From Methanosarcina sp. (GTDB taxonomy: Archaea > Halobacteriota > Methanosarcinia > Methanosarcinales > Methanosarcinaceae), in assembly GCA_017883485.1 (NCBI GenBank), contig JADGNM010000190.1, positions 1 through 5,610 of the forward strand: 5,610 nt of DNA, written 5' to 3'. The notes beneath the pieces are model-generated. The model worked only from the letters and a program-made list of their open reading frames with translations, did not search any database and was not told the origin of the DNA. The stretch's first letter is position 1, and every line of letters begins with the position of its first letter. Below are positions 5,525 to 5,610 of the stretch, in pieces. Position numbers and translations under genes: made by a program.

Positions 5525-5573
5525 GCGGGCGGCCACCCCAACCTAAAGGATGGGGTATGCAAGGGCCGCCCGC
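5525..5573 (+). ncRNA. Stable two-part GC-rich hairpin; possible structured RNA or IS end
   Basis: GCGGGCGGCC (5525-5534) pairs perfectly with GGCCGCCCGC (5564-5573). Inside it ACCCCA (5535-5540) pairs with TGGGGT (5551-5556), and after an A-A mismatch CC pairs with GG across a TAAA loop. The 5' strand is continuous, while the 3' strand carries a 7-base bulge, ATGCAAG (5557-5563). The GC content contrasts sharply with the flanks. No T-run follows immediately, so an intrinsic terminator is less likely. It could be the start of a noncoding RNA, a dispersed palindromic repeat, or a subterminal hairpin of an IS200/IS605-type element continuing past the window. The structure is read directly; the function is inferred. 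Confidence 0.5.
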
Positions 5574-5610
5574 CGTTATCTTGGAATTGTTTAGTGTTCT
5601 ATGACAAGAC

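Larger units (their letters stand above)
4873..5610. other. 738-bp intergenic region upstream of hdrA
   Basis: No ORF here has convincing support. The part near hdrA holds its probable promoter. At 5028-5035 there is a perfect palindrome CTGTACAG, and the word CAGAAAG occurs at 5000-5006 and 5033-5039. A degenerate tandem repeat lies at 5145-5213, a palindrome at 5239-5254, and a GC-rich hairpin at 5525-5573. Between 5260 and 5480 I see only AT-rich sequence with tiny open frames lacking Shine-Dalgarno sites. A leader this long leaves room for another promoter or noncoding RNA. Confidence 0.6.

Noticed and set aside
5525..5573. Intrinsic terminator
   Set aside because: The hairpin is strong but is followed by GCCGTTATC-type sequence without a T-run, and no gene ends just upstream of it.

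Overview
The window is archaeal and almost certainly from a methanogen of the genus Methanosarcina. Three things point there: a full-length HdrA (the flavoprotein of cytoplasmic heterodisulfide reductase) carrying an MvhD-like C-terminal domain, a large polyferredoxin directly downstream of it, and promoters with archaeal TATA boxes in long AT-rich intergenic stretches. The genus call comes from recalled gene architecture, not from a database search.

Layout. Positions 1-323 are AT-rich leader DNA with a good TATA box, a short direct repeat and a possible 47-residue small ORF with a strong Shine-Dalgarno site. Positions 324-866 (+) encode a single-domain universal stress protein of the ATP-binding type; its true start is uncertain. 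A 77-base convergent gap with T-tracts on both strands follows. On the minus strand lies a two-gene operon, read right to left: hdrA (4872-2476), then a 511-residue polyferredoxin gene (2479-944), joined by a 4-base GTGA stop/start overlap. Positions 4873-5610 hold no convincing gene. They contain the probable hdrA promoter region, a degenerate tandem repeat, an operator-like palindrome and, near the right edge, a very stable GC-rich hairpin about 10 bp downstream of where a TATA box would start transcription.

How the genes work together. HdrA binds FAD and, in characterised methanogens, splits electrons between the CoM-S-S-CoB heterodisulfide (reduced at HdrB) and ferredoxin. The fused MvhD-like domain is the usual electron entry port of this complex. 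The polyferredoxin, with eight [4Fe-4S]-type motifs, looks like a dedicated electron wire or store for this HdrA. Neither HdrB/HdrC nor a hydrogenase is encoded here, so catalytic partners must come from elsewhere. The universal stress protein is convergent and has no evident functional link.

The core genes are a known methanosarcinal arrangement rather than a new system. The less explained items are the duplicated Cys-rich N-terminus of the polyferredoxin, the promoter-plus-hairpin locus at the right edge, the candidate small ORF, and repeated TTGTAT-type palindromic motifs near promoters.
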